The position numbers were made by a program, and so were the translations under genes. 8,097 nt of DNA from AE-B3B sp964543295 (lineage in GTDB: Bacteria; Aerophobota; Aerophobia; Aerophobales; AE-B3A). The stretch spans positions 1 through 8,097 of the forward strand of contig CAZIXA010000062.1 in NCBI GenBank assembly GCA_964543295.1, given 5' to 3'. The notes below the pieces were generated by a model. That model was not told the origin of the DNA. It saw only the letters and a list, made by a program, of their open reading frames with translations, and did not search any database. Positions 1 to 5,586 of this stretch are shown here, piece after piece. Numbering within the stretch: the stretch's first letter is position 1; every line of letters starts with the position of its first letter.

Positions 1-145
1 AAAGAAAAGTCAGAGGGTTAGTGGGAAGGTCTTGACATAGAACGACGAATAAGTGCTAAGGCCTCGGGGTGAGACAGATAGATGAAGGATTCAAGGCACT
101 CGTGTCTTGAAACAAACCACCAAAATAAAAAAGGAGGTGACAACG

Positions 146-472
146 ATGTTATTCTATGTAAAAGGGGGACCGAAAGAGAAAGAGGAACCCCCACTTCCAC
201 CTGATAAATTGTTGAAACATGTGATAAAGGAATGGGAAACTGTCATTAACTTTCGGCAACAAGGCAAAATCTTGGGAGCATATGCATATGTAGATCAACC
301 AGGCGGCTTCCTTATCTATGACGTAAGCTCGAGAGAGGAACTCGATGATCTGCTGTCCAAACTGCCTATGCACTCCTTTACCGAATTTGAAGTTGTGCCG
401 TTGATTGCTGCTGAGCAGGCTTTGGCACGGGCTAAACAAGGCAAGGTCTCAGGGCCAGCACCTGAAGAATAG
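146..472 (+). CDS. Muconolactone isomerase-fold (MIase-like) small protein
   Basis: A 108-residue cytoplasmic protein that looks like a stand-alone muconolactone delta-isomerase/YCII-type ferredoxin-like fold. It opens with a beta strand (MLFYVKG), followed by a charged, proline-rich stretch and a long helix at about residues 20-40. The pattern GKILGAYAYVDQPGGFLIYDV at 40-60 is typical of the family, followed by a helix with SREELDDLLSKLP (62-74) and a last strand FTEFEVVPLI (78-87). The tail to 108 is polar and Ala/Pro rich. I chose ATG 146 because AAGGAGGTGA lies at 131-140, at ideal spacing; a TTG 39 bases upstream has no such site. Muconolactone isomerase itself acts in aromatic degradation, but no such pathway genes are nearby and many family members have no known substrate, so the function is open. 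It stands alone on the plus strand, 38 bases before the PIN remnant. Confidence 0.8.
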   Translation: MLFYVKGGPKEKEEPPLPPDKLLKHVIKEWETVINFRQQGKILGAYAYVDQPGGFLIYDVSSREELDDLLSKLPMHSFTEFEVVPLIAAEQALARAKQGKVSGPAPEE

Positions 473-510
473 TTTAGAATAGCTTAAGCCTCACCCTGGT
501 CTTATCTTAA

Positions 511-879
511 AGGGAGATTTTAGATTTAATAAGGGGAGAGCAAATAGAGCTTTGCATCTTCTCTTTTATTTTAGAAGGGGTAAGGGGTGTTCTTAAAGAG
601 AAATTTAGTTGGGATGAGGAAAAAATTCAAACTGCTATTGAAAAATTCAAGGCGGCTTTAGTAGAACCAGAAGAGAATATCTCAGCTATTAAAAAGAATG
701 GGGATGATAATCGTATCTTAAAGTGTGGAGTTGAAGGCAGGGTGCAATACATTGTTTCTGGAGATAAACGCCATCTCTTGCCCCTAAAAGAGTACAAGAG
801 TATAAAAATCCTATCGCCACCCCCAGTTTTTGAGAAGCATCTCCCAGGGAGCATCATCCGGGAGTCTTTAAATAAGTAG
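511..879 (+). pseudogene. 5'-truncated PIN-domain toxin remnant (VapC-like, COG1569 type)
   Basis: An open frame of 122 codons without any ATG, GTG or TTG start reads as the middle and C-terminus of a PIN-domain ribonuclease. It begins REILDLIRGEQIEL, matching the helix after the first catalytic strand, and continues to VRGVLKEKFSWDEEKI (24-39). It keeps the acidic signature GDDNRIL (64-70), then YIVSGDKRHLL (80-90) and IKILSP (98-103). In the family the missing N-terminus (usual form DTNVLVSAL) carries the first catalytic aspartate. Here a TAA lies immediately upstream at 508-510, and the MIase-like gene ends only 38 bases before. The protein therefore cannot be made or be active as a nuclease. 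No antitoxin gene is visible next to it. The NYN remnant, another PIN-like nuclease fold, follows after 30 bases. Family assignment is strong; calling it dead is inference from the missing start and active-site residue. Confidence 0.75.
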
Positions 880-909
880 TAGAATAAAATAAGTCCCCTA
901 AATAAAGAT

Positions 910-1431
910 ATGGTAGGAAAATTCGTAAAAGGGAGAATTTTTGTTTTCATTGATGCTGCAAACATCCTATATTCCCAGCGAACTCTGGGTTGGGGAATAG
1001 GGTATGAAAAGCTTAAAGCCTATTTCCAGAAAGAATGCGACTTGAAGAGGATTTTCTTTTACACCGGGAAAATTGGGGAGGATAATAAGCAAAAGAGGTT
1101 TCTACTCAAATTGGAAAGTTACGGTTATACCGTGCGGGCAAAGGAGGTTAAAAGAATCAAAATTGCTCCAGATACTTATGAAATGAAGGGAGACCTTGAT
1201 GTAAATCTCACTATAGATGCTTTAGAGAATATTGAGGAGTTTGATACTTGTATTTTGATGTCTGGTGACAGTGATTTTGCTCCTCTCTTGGATAAACTTA
1301 AAGAAAAAAGGAAATGAGTTATCGTTATGTCCACCAGAGGCCATATTTCAAGAGAGCTTCTAAAAAGAGCAAAATACATTGATCTAAGGAAGCTGAAAAG
1401 AGAGATTATTTTTGAGGAAGGCGATAAATAA
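910..1431 (+). pseudogene. LabA/DUF88-type NYN-domain protein interrupted by an in-frame TGA
   Basis: NYN domains are PIN-like folds, often Mg-dependent RNases, and the LabA/DUF88 group is widespread with mostly unknown roles. The first 135 codons show the canonical motifs: FVFIDAANIL (11-20, Asp15 and Asn18), KGDLDVNLTIDAL (93-105) and ILMSGDSDFAPLL (115-127). A TGA at 1315-1317 stops translation after KLKEKRK. The same frame then continues for 37 codons with the expected end of the family (VIVMSTRGHISRELL, then YIDLRKLK) to TAA at 1429-1431. No frameshift is needed, so this is one nonsense change, for instance CGA or AGA to TGA. The truncated product would keep its acidic residues but lose the last strand and helix. 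No good Shine-Dalgarno site precedes ATG 910. A sequencing error or readthrough remains possible. Confidence 0.8.
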
Positions 1432-1471
1432 AAAAATCTGGAGCAACCCACAAAAACTGTGGGTTCTCCAG
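1430..1471 (-). terminator. Strong intrinsic terminator acting on the minus strand
   Basis: CTGGAG (1438-1443) and AACCCACA (1445-1452) pair with TGTGGGTT (1458-1465) and CTCCAG (1466-1471). This makes a 14-bp stem with one bulged base and a 5-base loop. Read on the minus strand the stem is followed by A and seven T (1436-1430), the arrangement of a Rho-independent terminator. On the plus strand no T-run follows, so it is not a convincing terminator for the NYN gene that ends at 1431. Confidence 0.75.
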
Positions 1472-1481
1472 AGGTTTGACA
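1430..1481 (-). ncRNA. Candidate small RNA of about 50 nt (promoter plus terminator unit)
   Basis: The minus-strand consensus promoter at 1488-1515 and the minus-strand terminator at 1430-1471 define a transcript from about 1481 to about 1430. It would hold a single-stranded 5' end of roughly 10 bases (minus-strand TTGTCAAACCT) followed by the terminator hairpin. There is no room for a coding sequence. It would overlap only the last codon or so of the NYN remnant, so it is barely antisense. It may be a trans-acting small RNA, an insulating terminator or a relic. Family unknown. Confidence 0.35.
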
Positions 1482-1487
1482 ATTAAC

Positions 1488-1515
1488 ATTATAATAATTT
1501 AATATTATCTGTCAA
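1488..1515 (-). promoter_or_regulatory. Consensus sigma70 promoter, minus strand
   Basis: Read on the minus strand, TTGACA (1515-1510) is separated by 16 bases from TATAAT (1493-1488), so both hexamers match the consensus exactly. Transcription would start near 1481, only about 10 bases before the terminator stem. The tract is very AT-rich and partly palindromic. A plus-strand TTGACA at 1476-1481 with a weak TAATAT at 1500-1505 (18-base spacer) faces it, so the direction is inferred from match quality and from the terminator. Confidence 0.55.
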
Positions 1516-1529
1516 TAGCTGCGGTGACT

Positions 1530-1661
1530 GGAGATTCCCCAAAATTTCATATCTCTTTTCTCAAGATGCTGAATTAAAAGGGAACTTCAAAGATAATAAA
1601 GTGGAAAAGGACTTTCTACGCGATAAAGCTTAAGATTTTAGATAGAATTTGGGGAAACTCC
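1530..1661. mobile_element. 132-bp MITE-like element with terminal inverted repeats
   Basis: The left end GGAGATTCCCCAAAATT (1530-1546) is repeated in inverted form at the right end, AATTTGGGGAAACTCC (1646-1661), with one mismatch and one indel. The left end matches the inverted complement of the IS4-family element's right end at 3640-3657 at 17 of 18 positions. The interior contains no transposase or recognisable gene. This suggests a non-autonomous derivative of that IS family. I could not find a convincing target-site duplication in the flanks. Confidence 0.5.
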
Positions 1662-1677
1662 CATTAAATATTATAAT
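1649..1677 (+). promoter_or_regulatory. Possible trmO promoter using the repeat end as -35
   Basis: TATAAT at 1672-1677 is a perfect -10. Seventeen bases upstream lies TTGGGG (1649-1654), which matches the -35 only at TTG and is part of the right terminal repeat of the MITE-like element. A start near 1684 would give trmO a leader of about 28 bases. The weak -35 makes this moderate. Confidence 0.35.
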
Positions 1678-1711
1678 GATGAAAAAAAGCAATTGTTGGG
1701 GGAAATAGCAG

Positions 1712-2236
1712 ATGTCCGGTTACGTGCTTAAACCTATTGGAATAGTAAGAAGTAGTCATAAGGAGGCTTCCTTAACTCTTAAAAATCAAGATTTAGAGCT
1801 TGATCATGAAACATTAGCTAAGCAACGGATACAGGGAAACCTATCCGACCTTATTTTTGAAGAAGAGTATAGAGAGTGCCTGGATGGAATAGAAGAATTC
1901 TCCTATATAATGGTGATCTATTGGTCACACAAGATAAGTGAAGAGGGGAGTTATGTTGCCAAGCTTCACCCAGCAGGGGAAAAAGAATATCCCTTAGTAG
2001 GAGTTTTTGCCACCCGTTCTCCAGCTCGGCCCAACCCACTATGTATAACAACAGCACAACTATTAGAACGGAAAGAAAACATGCTAAAAGTAAAAGGTCT
2101 AGATGCTGTTGATGGTAGCCCAATAATTGATATAAAACCTTATAACCCTGTCTTTGATGCCCCTTCTGATGTGAAACTATCTAAATGGATGGAAGATCTT
2201 ACCAATTATTTCTCTAGGGAAAGGGATCAAAAATGA
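1712..2236 (+). CDS. trmO: tRNA (N6-threonylcarbamoyladenosine(37)-N6)-methyltransferase TrmO (TsaA/YaeB family)
   Basis: TrmO methylates t6A37 in the anticodon loop of threonine tRNAs with S-adenosylmethionine, using an unusual beta-barrel methyltransferase fold (UPF0066). The 174-residue protein shows the family order: PIGIVRSSHK (8-17), the strand FSYIMVIYWSHK (63-74), the hallmark GVFATRSPARPNPLCITTAQLL (97-118) and GLDAVDGSPIIDIKPYNP (129-146). It is a single-domain form without the C-terminal extension of E. coli TrmO. Residues about 22-52 form a charged insertion after the first strand. ATG 1712 places PIGIVRS near the N-terminus as usual; a G-rich stretch at 1698-1702 is a weak ribosome binding site. 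Its stop overlaps the start of the Fe-S protein gene by four bases (ATGA). Family assignment is firm; the exact tRNA substrate is inferred from the family. Confidence 0.9.
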   Translation: MSGYVLKPIGIVRSSHKEASLTLKNQDLELDHETLAKQRIQGNLSDLIFEEEYRECLDGIEEFSYIMVIYWSHKISEEGSYVAKLHPAGEKEYPLVGVFATRSPARPNPLCITTAQLLERKENMLKVKGLDAVDGSPIIDIKPYNPVFDAPSDVKLSKWMEDLTNYFSRERDQK

Positions 2237-2760
2237 AAATACGTCAATTGATTAGTAGTTATGATTTGGAATTAATTGAACCTCCGTGCGTCCCAGGAGC
2301 TGCTACATGGAGTGCGAAAGCTCATTTACAAGATGATATTACTGATGTATTGCCATACCTAAATGCCGAACTAAAGGGCGCGGATTATAACCATAATTCA
2401 GAGGTTTTGATATGGGAGGCTAAAGGAAGAAAATATGCATTTAGACCTCACGAAATCGCTACTGCGCCTGTTGAGGACAGGGAAGAAGGTCACAAATTAA
2501 TCAATGACTTGGTTGATGTTGTTAACAAAATTTGGGAACGACGACATGAAATCAGACCTAACTTTGAACAAAGGAAACTTCCAACTCTAATGGATATTTA
2601 CAAACTTTTGCCCAAGTTAAATTGTAAGGAATGTGGTTACTCAACGTGTATGGCTTATGCTGCTGATTTGAGGACAGGTAAAACAAAACTATCACAATGC
2701 CCTAATTTATCAGAGGAAAACAAGGATAACTTGTTGCATCTTTTTGATAAATCTTTTTGA
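2233..2760 (+). CDS. Four-cysteine [4Fe-4S]-domain protein coupled to TrmO
   Basis: A 175-residue protein whose C-terminal part is the 'FeS' domain (PF04060 type) known from RnfB and from the gamma subunit of the corrinoid iron-sulfur protein. The segment at 122-158 has the form IYKLLPKLNCKECGYSTC...LSQCP, with Cys131, Cys134, Cys139 and Cys156 (CX2CX4CX16C), which would bind one [4Fe-4S] cluster. Residues 1-115 hold a mixed alpha/beta region I do not recognise, including VLIWEAKGRKYAFRPHEI (58-75) and a helix at 85-106. There is no signal peptide or membrane segment. The start ATG overlaps the trmO stop, which implies translational coupling and a shared pathway. No own ribosome binding site is evident beyond AGGGA at 2218-2222. 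The gene ends TGA-TAA, a double stop. The role is unknown: a redox or corrinoid-linked partner is possible but not shown. Confidence 0.8.
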   Translation: MKIRQLISSYDLELIEPPCVPGAATWSAKAHLQDDITDVLPYLNAELKGADYNHNSEVLIWEAKGRKYAFRPHEIATAPVEDREEGHKLINDLVDVVNKIWERRHEIRPNFEQRKLPTLMDIYKLLPKLNCKECGYSTCMAYAADLRTGKTKLSQCPNLSEENKDNLLHLFDKSF

Positions 2761-2782
2761 TAAAATGATTTATTACTCGGTG

Positions 2783-2871
2783 GCGGAACTCTGAAATTTC
2801 CCTTCGGGACGTTGCACTAAATTTCAGCTCTTCGGGAAATATAACAGGAATTAGGCGTAATCGAGCTCCGC
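2783..2871. repeat. 89-bp palindromic element able to form a branched hairpin
   Basis: The outer arms GCGGAACTC (2783-2791) and GAGCTCCGC (2863-2871) pair with one mismatch. Inside, CTGAAATTT (2791-2799) pairs with AAATTTCAG (2819-2827) at nine of nine positions. Alternatively two small stem-loops form: TCCC-TTC-GGGA near 2799-2809 and ATTTC/GAAAT at 2821-2840. The string CTTCGGGA occurs in both halves. The element sits between the Fe-S gene and the broken membrane gene, without a T-run on either side, so it is not a plain terminator. It could be a REP- or MITE-like repeat or a structured RNA; I recognise no known riboswitch. Confidence 0.45.
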
Positions 2872-2954
2872 AAAAATAGATAATAGGCAGGAGAGTGATT
2901 TGTAAATGGAAGTGATGAGGCATGAAAAATGAAAGTTCTGTTGGAGGTCGTAAG

Positions 2955-3245
2955 ATGTATCCATTGCTAATAGTGTCGGTTGCGTTTGCATTATTCATCG
3001 TATGTCCGATAATGGCGGGAATGACCGATGTTATAACAAAAGCTACACAAACAAACTTAGTCCAGGTGGCTGTTATCGGGACAATTTTATCATTGCCGTT
3101 AATTATAGCCATGGTTTTAATTTTTAGGCAATATGGATTTATCGCAGCGTTAGGATTTTGTGTATTGACAGATGCCGGTACTTGTTTTCTTAACTCTGGT
3201 CGGAGTCAAAGGGTATGGAAAGAACCCTCTTATGCTTTTAACTAA
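2955..3245 (+). pseudogene. Small integral membrane protein gene truncated by an IS remnant
   Basis: ATG 2955 has GGAGG at 2943-2947 with seven bases between, much better than the ATG at 2922. The product starts MYPLLIVSVAFALFIVCPIM, a first membrane helix (about 1-22). A second follows at about 35-57 (VQVAVIGTILSLPLIIAMVLIF), then the beginning of a third (YGFIAALGFCVL, about 60-71). After TDAG, near 3175-3180, the sequence turns polar (SGRSQRVWKEPS). From there it is the transposase gene read out of frame, ending at TAA 3243-3245. The original 3' part is therefore missing, removed by IS insertion or a later deletion. The family is not recognised; the pattern suggests a 3-4 helix inner-membrane protein. 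Whether the shortened form is made is unknown. Confidence 0.6.
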
Positions 3246-3639
3246 TCTTGATGAAGCCAAAGAGGATCCTCTTAGTATTTTAGAGATCTAGCTTACCCGC
3301 TGGAAGTGTGAGGAGAGCTTTCGTTTCATAAAACAAAGCTACAATCTGGAGGATGTGAGAGTTCAGAGTTATACAGCCTTAAGGAACACGGTGTCTTTTG
3401 TGATAGCGGTATTCTTTTTCGTTAGCGTTGTCCTGGCAGCAGGCATGAGGCTTAGAATACTTCTTAAGAAAGTGTATGAGAAAGCAAAAAGGCTATTCGA
3501 AATACCACCCTTTAAACAGTATGCTATTTGTGATGGGATCTATAATCTTCTTTGGGGAGGAAAATTTTCGAGCTCGAAGGAGTTACCTGCTAGTCAAACG
3601 CCACAACTGACTTTCCCTTTCGAGATTTCCTCCTTTTAA
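3178..3639 (+). pseudogene. IS4-family transposase, 3' fragment with an amber stop in the YREK motif
   Basis: This frame reads VLVFLTLVGVKGYGKNPLML and on to LTNLDEAKEDPLSILEI, then TAG at 3289-3291, then LTRWKCEESFRFIK and YNLEDVRVQSYTALRN, ending at TAA 3637-3639. The IS4 family signature around the last catalytic residue is Y-x2-R-x3-E-x6-K. Here Arg, Glu (3310-3312) and Lys (3331-3333) are at the right spacing, and the Tyr codon is the TAG. The DDE catalytic Glu is thus present but translation is blocked. All of the 5' part of the transposase, including both catalytic Asp residues, is absent. A helix-rich tail (VSFVIAVFFFVSVVLA) and a C-terminal QLTFPF match the family's usual end. The right terminal repeat follows directly. 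A dead relic. Confidence 0.8.
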
Positions 3640-3657
3640 AAATTTTGGGGAAACTCC
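3638..3657 (+). repeat. Right terminal inverted repeat of the IS4-family remnant
   Basis: AAAAATTTTGGGGAAACTCC starts at the transposase stop codon and is the expected right end of the element. Close copies occur at 1530-1547 (inverted), 1646-1661 and 6884-6902. No matching left end was found upstream of 3178, so the left half of this element is lost. Confidence 0.6.
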
Positions 3658-3671
3658 TGGATCTATGTTTC

Positions 3672-3700
3672 TTGACATTACTCCTGAAGTGCACTAGACT
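3672..3700 (+). promoter_or_regulatory. comM promoter
   Basis: TTGACA (3672-3677), a 17-base spacer and TAGACT (3695-3700, four of six) form a good sigma70 promoter only 15 bases beyond the IS terminal repeat. The predicted start near 3707 leaves a leader of about 11 bases before ATG 3718, so the mRNA would be nearly leaderless. TATAAC at 3700-3705 is a better hexamer, but with a 22-base spacer. Confidence 0.6.
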
Positions 3701-3717
3701 ATAACCGGATAAAAGGG

Positions 3718-5253
3718 ATGCTGGCCAAAGTCTTCTCTAGTGGGATTCAGGGAATAGATGCCTACCCGGTGGAAGTTGAAGTAGATCTTGCCCGAGGCCT
3801 TCCTAAGTTTAACATTGTTGGGCTTCCCGATGCTGCGGTAAAGGAGTCAAAGGAAAGGGTAACCTCGGCTATCAAGAACTCAGAGTTTGATTTTCCGGTG
3901 AGGAAAATCACGGTAAATCTTGCTCCGGCTGATATCAAAAAGGAAGGCTCCTCTCTTGATCTATCCATAGCCATAGGGATCTTAAAGGCCAGCGCTGCCA
4001 TAAAGACAAACGAGCTTTACCACTATACCATCTTAGGGGAACTGGCTCTGGATGGAAAGGTGAGGCGGATTAATGGAGCCTTGCCCATTGCCTTAGAATT
4101 AAAAGAAAGAGGCGTTAAGGGGCTCATTGTCCCGGAGGAGAATGCCCGGGAGGCTTCGGTGGTAAAAGAGCTAGAGGTCTTTCCAGTAAAGAGCCTTCTT
4201 CAGACGGCTAAGTTCTTAGACCATGAGCTATCAATCCAACCTTATAAATATGATCTAAAAAAGGCCTTAAAGGAGGCTTCAAGCTATGAGGTTGACTTCT
4301 CAGAGGTTAAGGGTCAACTCCATGTAAAAAGAGCTCTGGAGATTGCTGCAGCAGGCTCTCATAACATCTTGATGATCGGTCCTCCAGGGGCAGGAAAGAC
4401 CATGTTGGCCCGCCGCATTCCTACTATTTTGCCTGATCTTACTCTGGACGAGGCCATAGAGACTACCAAGCTTCATTCAGTGGCCGGCCTTCTTTTCACT
4501 CATCAAGCCCTGGTAGGCATCCGTCCTTTCAGGAGTCCCCACCATACCATTTCTGAGGCAGGATTGATCGGGGGAGGAAGGATTCCCAGACCAGGTGAGA
4601 TATCTCTTTCCCACAATGGAGTCCTTTTCTTGGACGAGCTATCCGAATTCCCTCGCCACGTCTTAGAATCTCTCCGTCAGCCTCTGGAAGATGGCTTGGT
4701 AACTATCTCCCGCGCTCTTACCTCCGTGACATATCCGGCCAGATTCATGTTGGTAGCTGCTATGAATCCTTGTCCTTGCGGTTACTTTGGTGATCCTCGG
4801 CGGGAATGTAGCTGTACTCCCCTGGAGGTACAGAAACATCTGAATAAGGTTTCCGGGCCATTGTTAGACAGGATTGATATCCATATTGAAGTAGCGGGAG
4901 TGAGACGCGAGGATCTTTTAGGAAAAGGAGTGGGAGAGCCATCGCCGCAGATTAAAAAAAGAGTTAACCAAGCAAGGAATATTCAGCTTGAGCGATTTAA
5001 GAGAACTTCCCTTTACTGTAATGTTCAAATGAATCCAAAACATATTCGCAGGTTCTGCAGCCCCGAAAAAGAAGCACAGGATTTGCTACGATCTGCTATC
5101 TCCGAGCTTGGTCTTTCTGCTCGGGCCTATCATCGCATCTTAAAGATTTCCCGCACTATAGCTGACCTTGACAGTAAGGAAAAAATAAATTCGGCTCACA
5201 TCTCAGAGGCTCTACAGTATAGATGTTTGGACAGGCAACTCTGGAGAAGATAA
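3718..5253 (+). CDS. comM: ComM/YifB family Mg-chelatase-like AAA+ ATPase (branch-migration helicase)
   Basis: ComM is a hexameric AAA+ helicase that promotes branch migration of recombination intermediates during natural transformation in proteobacteria; its role in other bacteria is less clear. The 511-residue protein is full length. The N-terminal ChlI-like domain (about 18-170) carries GLPKFNIVGLPDAAVKESKERV (27-48). The Mg_chelatase AAA+ core (about 190-395) has Walker A GPPGAGKT (221-228), FRSPHHTIS (271-279), Walker B GVLFLDELSEF (301-311), MNPCPCGYFGDP with a Cys cluster (352, 354, 364, 366) and an Arg in LLDRIDIHI (385). The C-terminal domain (about 415-511) includes LSARAYHRILKISRTIADL (466-484) and ends LDRQLWRR. 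The MLAKVFS start is the family's normal N-terminus, although AAAAGGG abuts the ATG and is not well spaced. It has its own promoter next to an IS end. No other competence gene is visible. Confidence 0.93.
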   Translation: MLAKVFSSGIQGIDAYPVEVEVDLARGLPKFNIVGLPDAAVKESKERVTSAIKNSEFDFPVRKITVNLAPADIKKEGSSLDLSIAIGILKASAAIKTNELYHYTILGELALDGKVRRINGALPIALELKERGVKGLIVPEENAREASVVKELEVFPVKSLLQTAKFLDHELSIQPYKYDLKKALKEASSYEVDFSEVKGQLHVKRALEIAAAGSHNILMIGPPGAGKTMLARRIPTILPDLTLDEAIETTKLHSVAGLLFTHQALVGIRPFRSPHHTISEAGLIGGGRIPRPGEISLSHNGVLFLDELSEFPRHVLESLRQPLEDGLVTISRALTSVTYPARFMLVAAMNPCPCGYFGDPRRECSCTPLEVQKHLNKVSGPLLDRIDIHIEVAGVRREDLLGKGVGEPSPQIKKRVNQARNIQLERFKRTSLYCNVQMNPKHIRRFCSPEKEAQDLLRSAISELGLSARAYHRILKISRTIADLDSKEKINSAHISEALQYRCLDRQLWRR

Positions 5254-5314
5254 TAAGGGAATTTCTCAGAATAAAGATAGTGGTTAAGTAGAAAATAAAA
5301 GTCGGAGGAGGAGT

Positions 5315-5569
5315 ATGAAAGTAAAGTGGGGAACGGTTGGTATAATCATTGCTTTACTAATTTTAGCGGCAAGTATCTTTTTTGCCGGGATAAAGGTCTC
5401 TCAGACGATCACCTCAAATGCTGAGCTTTTAAGAGTGAAAACGAAGCGCACCGCTGTCTCTCTTATCTGGGCTTTCAGGAAATCCTCTGTAGAAGACAGA
5501 ACTCTAACTTCCGAGGATCTTAAAGCCGGATATGACTTCGCTGATAATTTCTTAGGATCGATGGAGTAG
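5315..5569 (+). CDS. Small single-pass membrane protein, unknown function
   Basis: An 84-residue protein with an N-terminal hydrophobic helix (about 6-26, GTVGIIIALLILAASIFFAGI) after a short basic start (MKVKW), so probably anchored with the C-terminal part outside. The remainder is polar, with Lys/Arg at 41-46 and an acidic end. There is no lipobox Cys and no cleavage motif I would trust. The start is well supported by GGAGGAGG at 5304-5311. It lies 61 bases after comM without a visible terminator between, so it is probably cotranscribed, and it converges with the glycosylase gene whose end is 17 bases away. No family recognised. Confidence 0.6.
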   Translation: MKVKWGTVGIIIALLILAASIFFAGIKVSQTITSNAELLRVKTKRTAVSLIWAFRKSSVEDRTLTSEDLKAGYDFADNFLGSME

Positions 5570-5586
5570 GATTCTTTGAGATTCTA

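Noticed and set aside
32..60. TTGACA at 32-37 as promoter of the MIase-like gene
   Set aside because: At 17 bases the -10 would be GCTAAG (three of six), and other spacings are worse. Only the -35 is convincing.
149..439. Minus-strand frame of 96 codons opposite the MIase-like gene
   Set aside because: Shadow of a well-supported gene with a strong ribosome binding site; the translated sequence has no recognisable features.
533..570. Hairpin GCAAA/TTTGC with T-rich tail as a terminator after the MIase-like gene
   Set aside because: The stem is only five base pairs and lies inside the PIN remnant frame, so chance is likely.
1315..1317. UGA recoding (Gly, Trp or selenocysteine) in the NYN gene
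   Set aside because: TGA ends trmO and the Fe-S gene normally, the position is not a conserved Gly, Trp or Cys in the family as I know it, and no SECIS-like hairpin directly follows.
2783..2871. Integron attC site
   Set aside because: The end sequences do not show the GTTRRRY/RYYYAAC core pair and no integrase is near.
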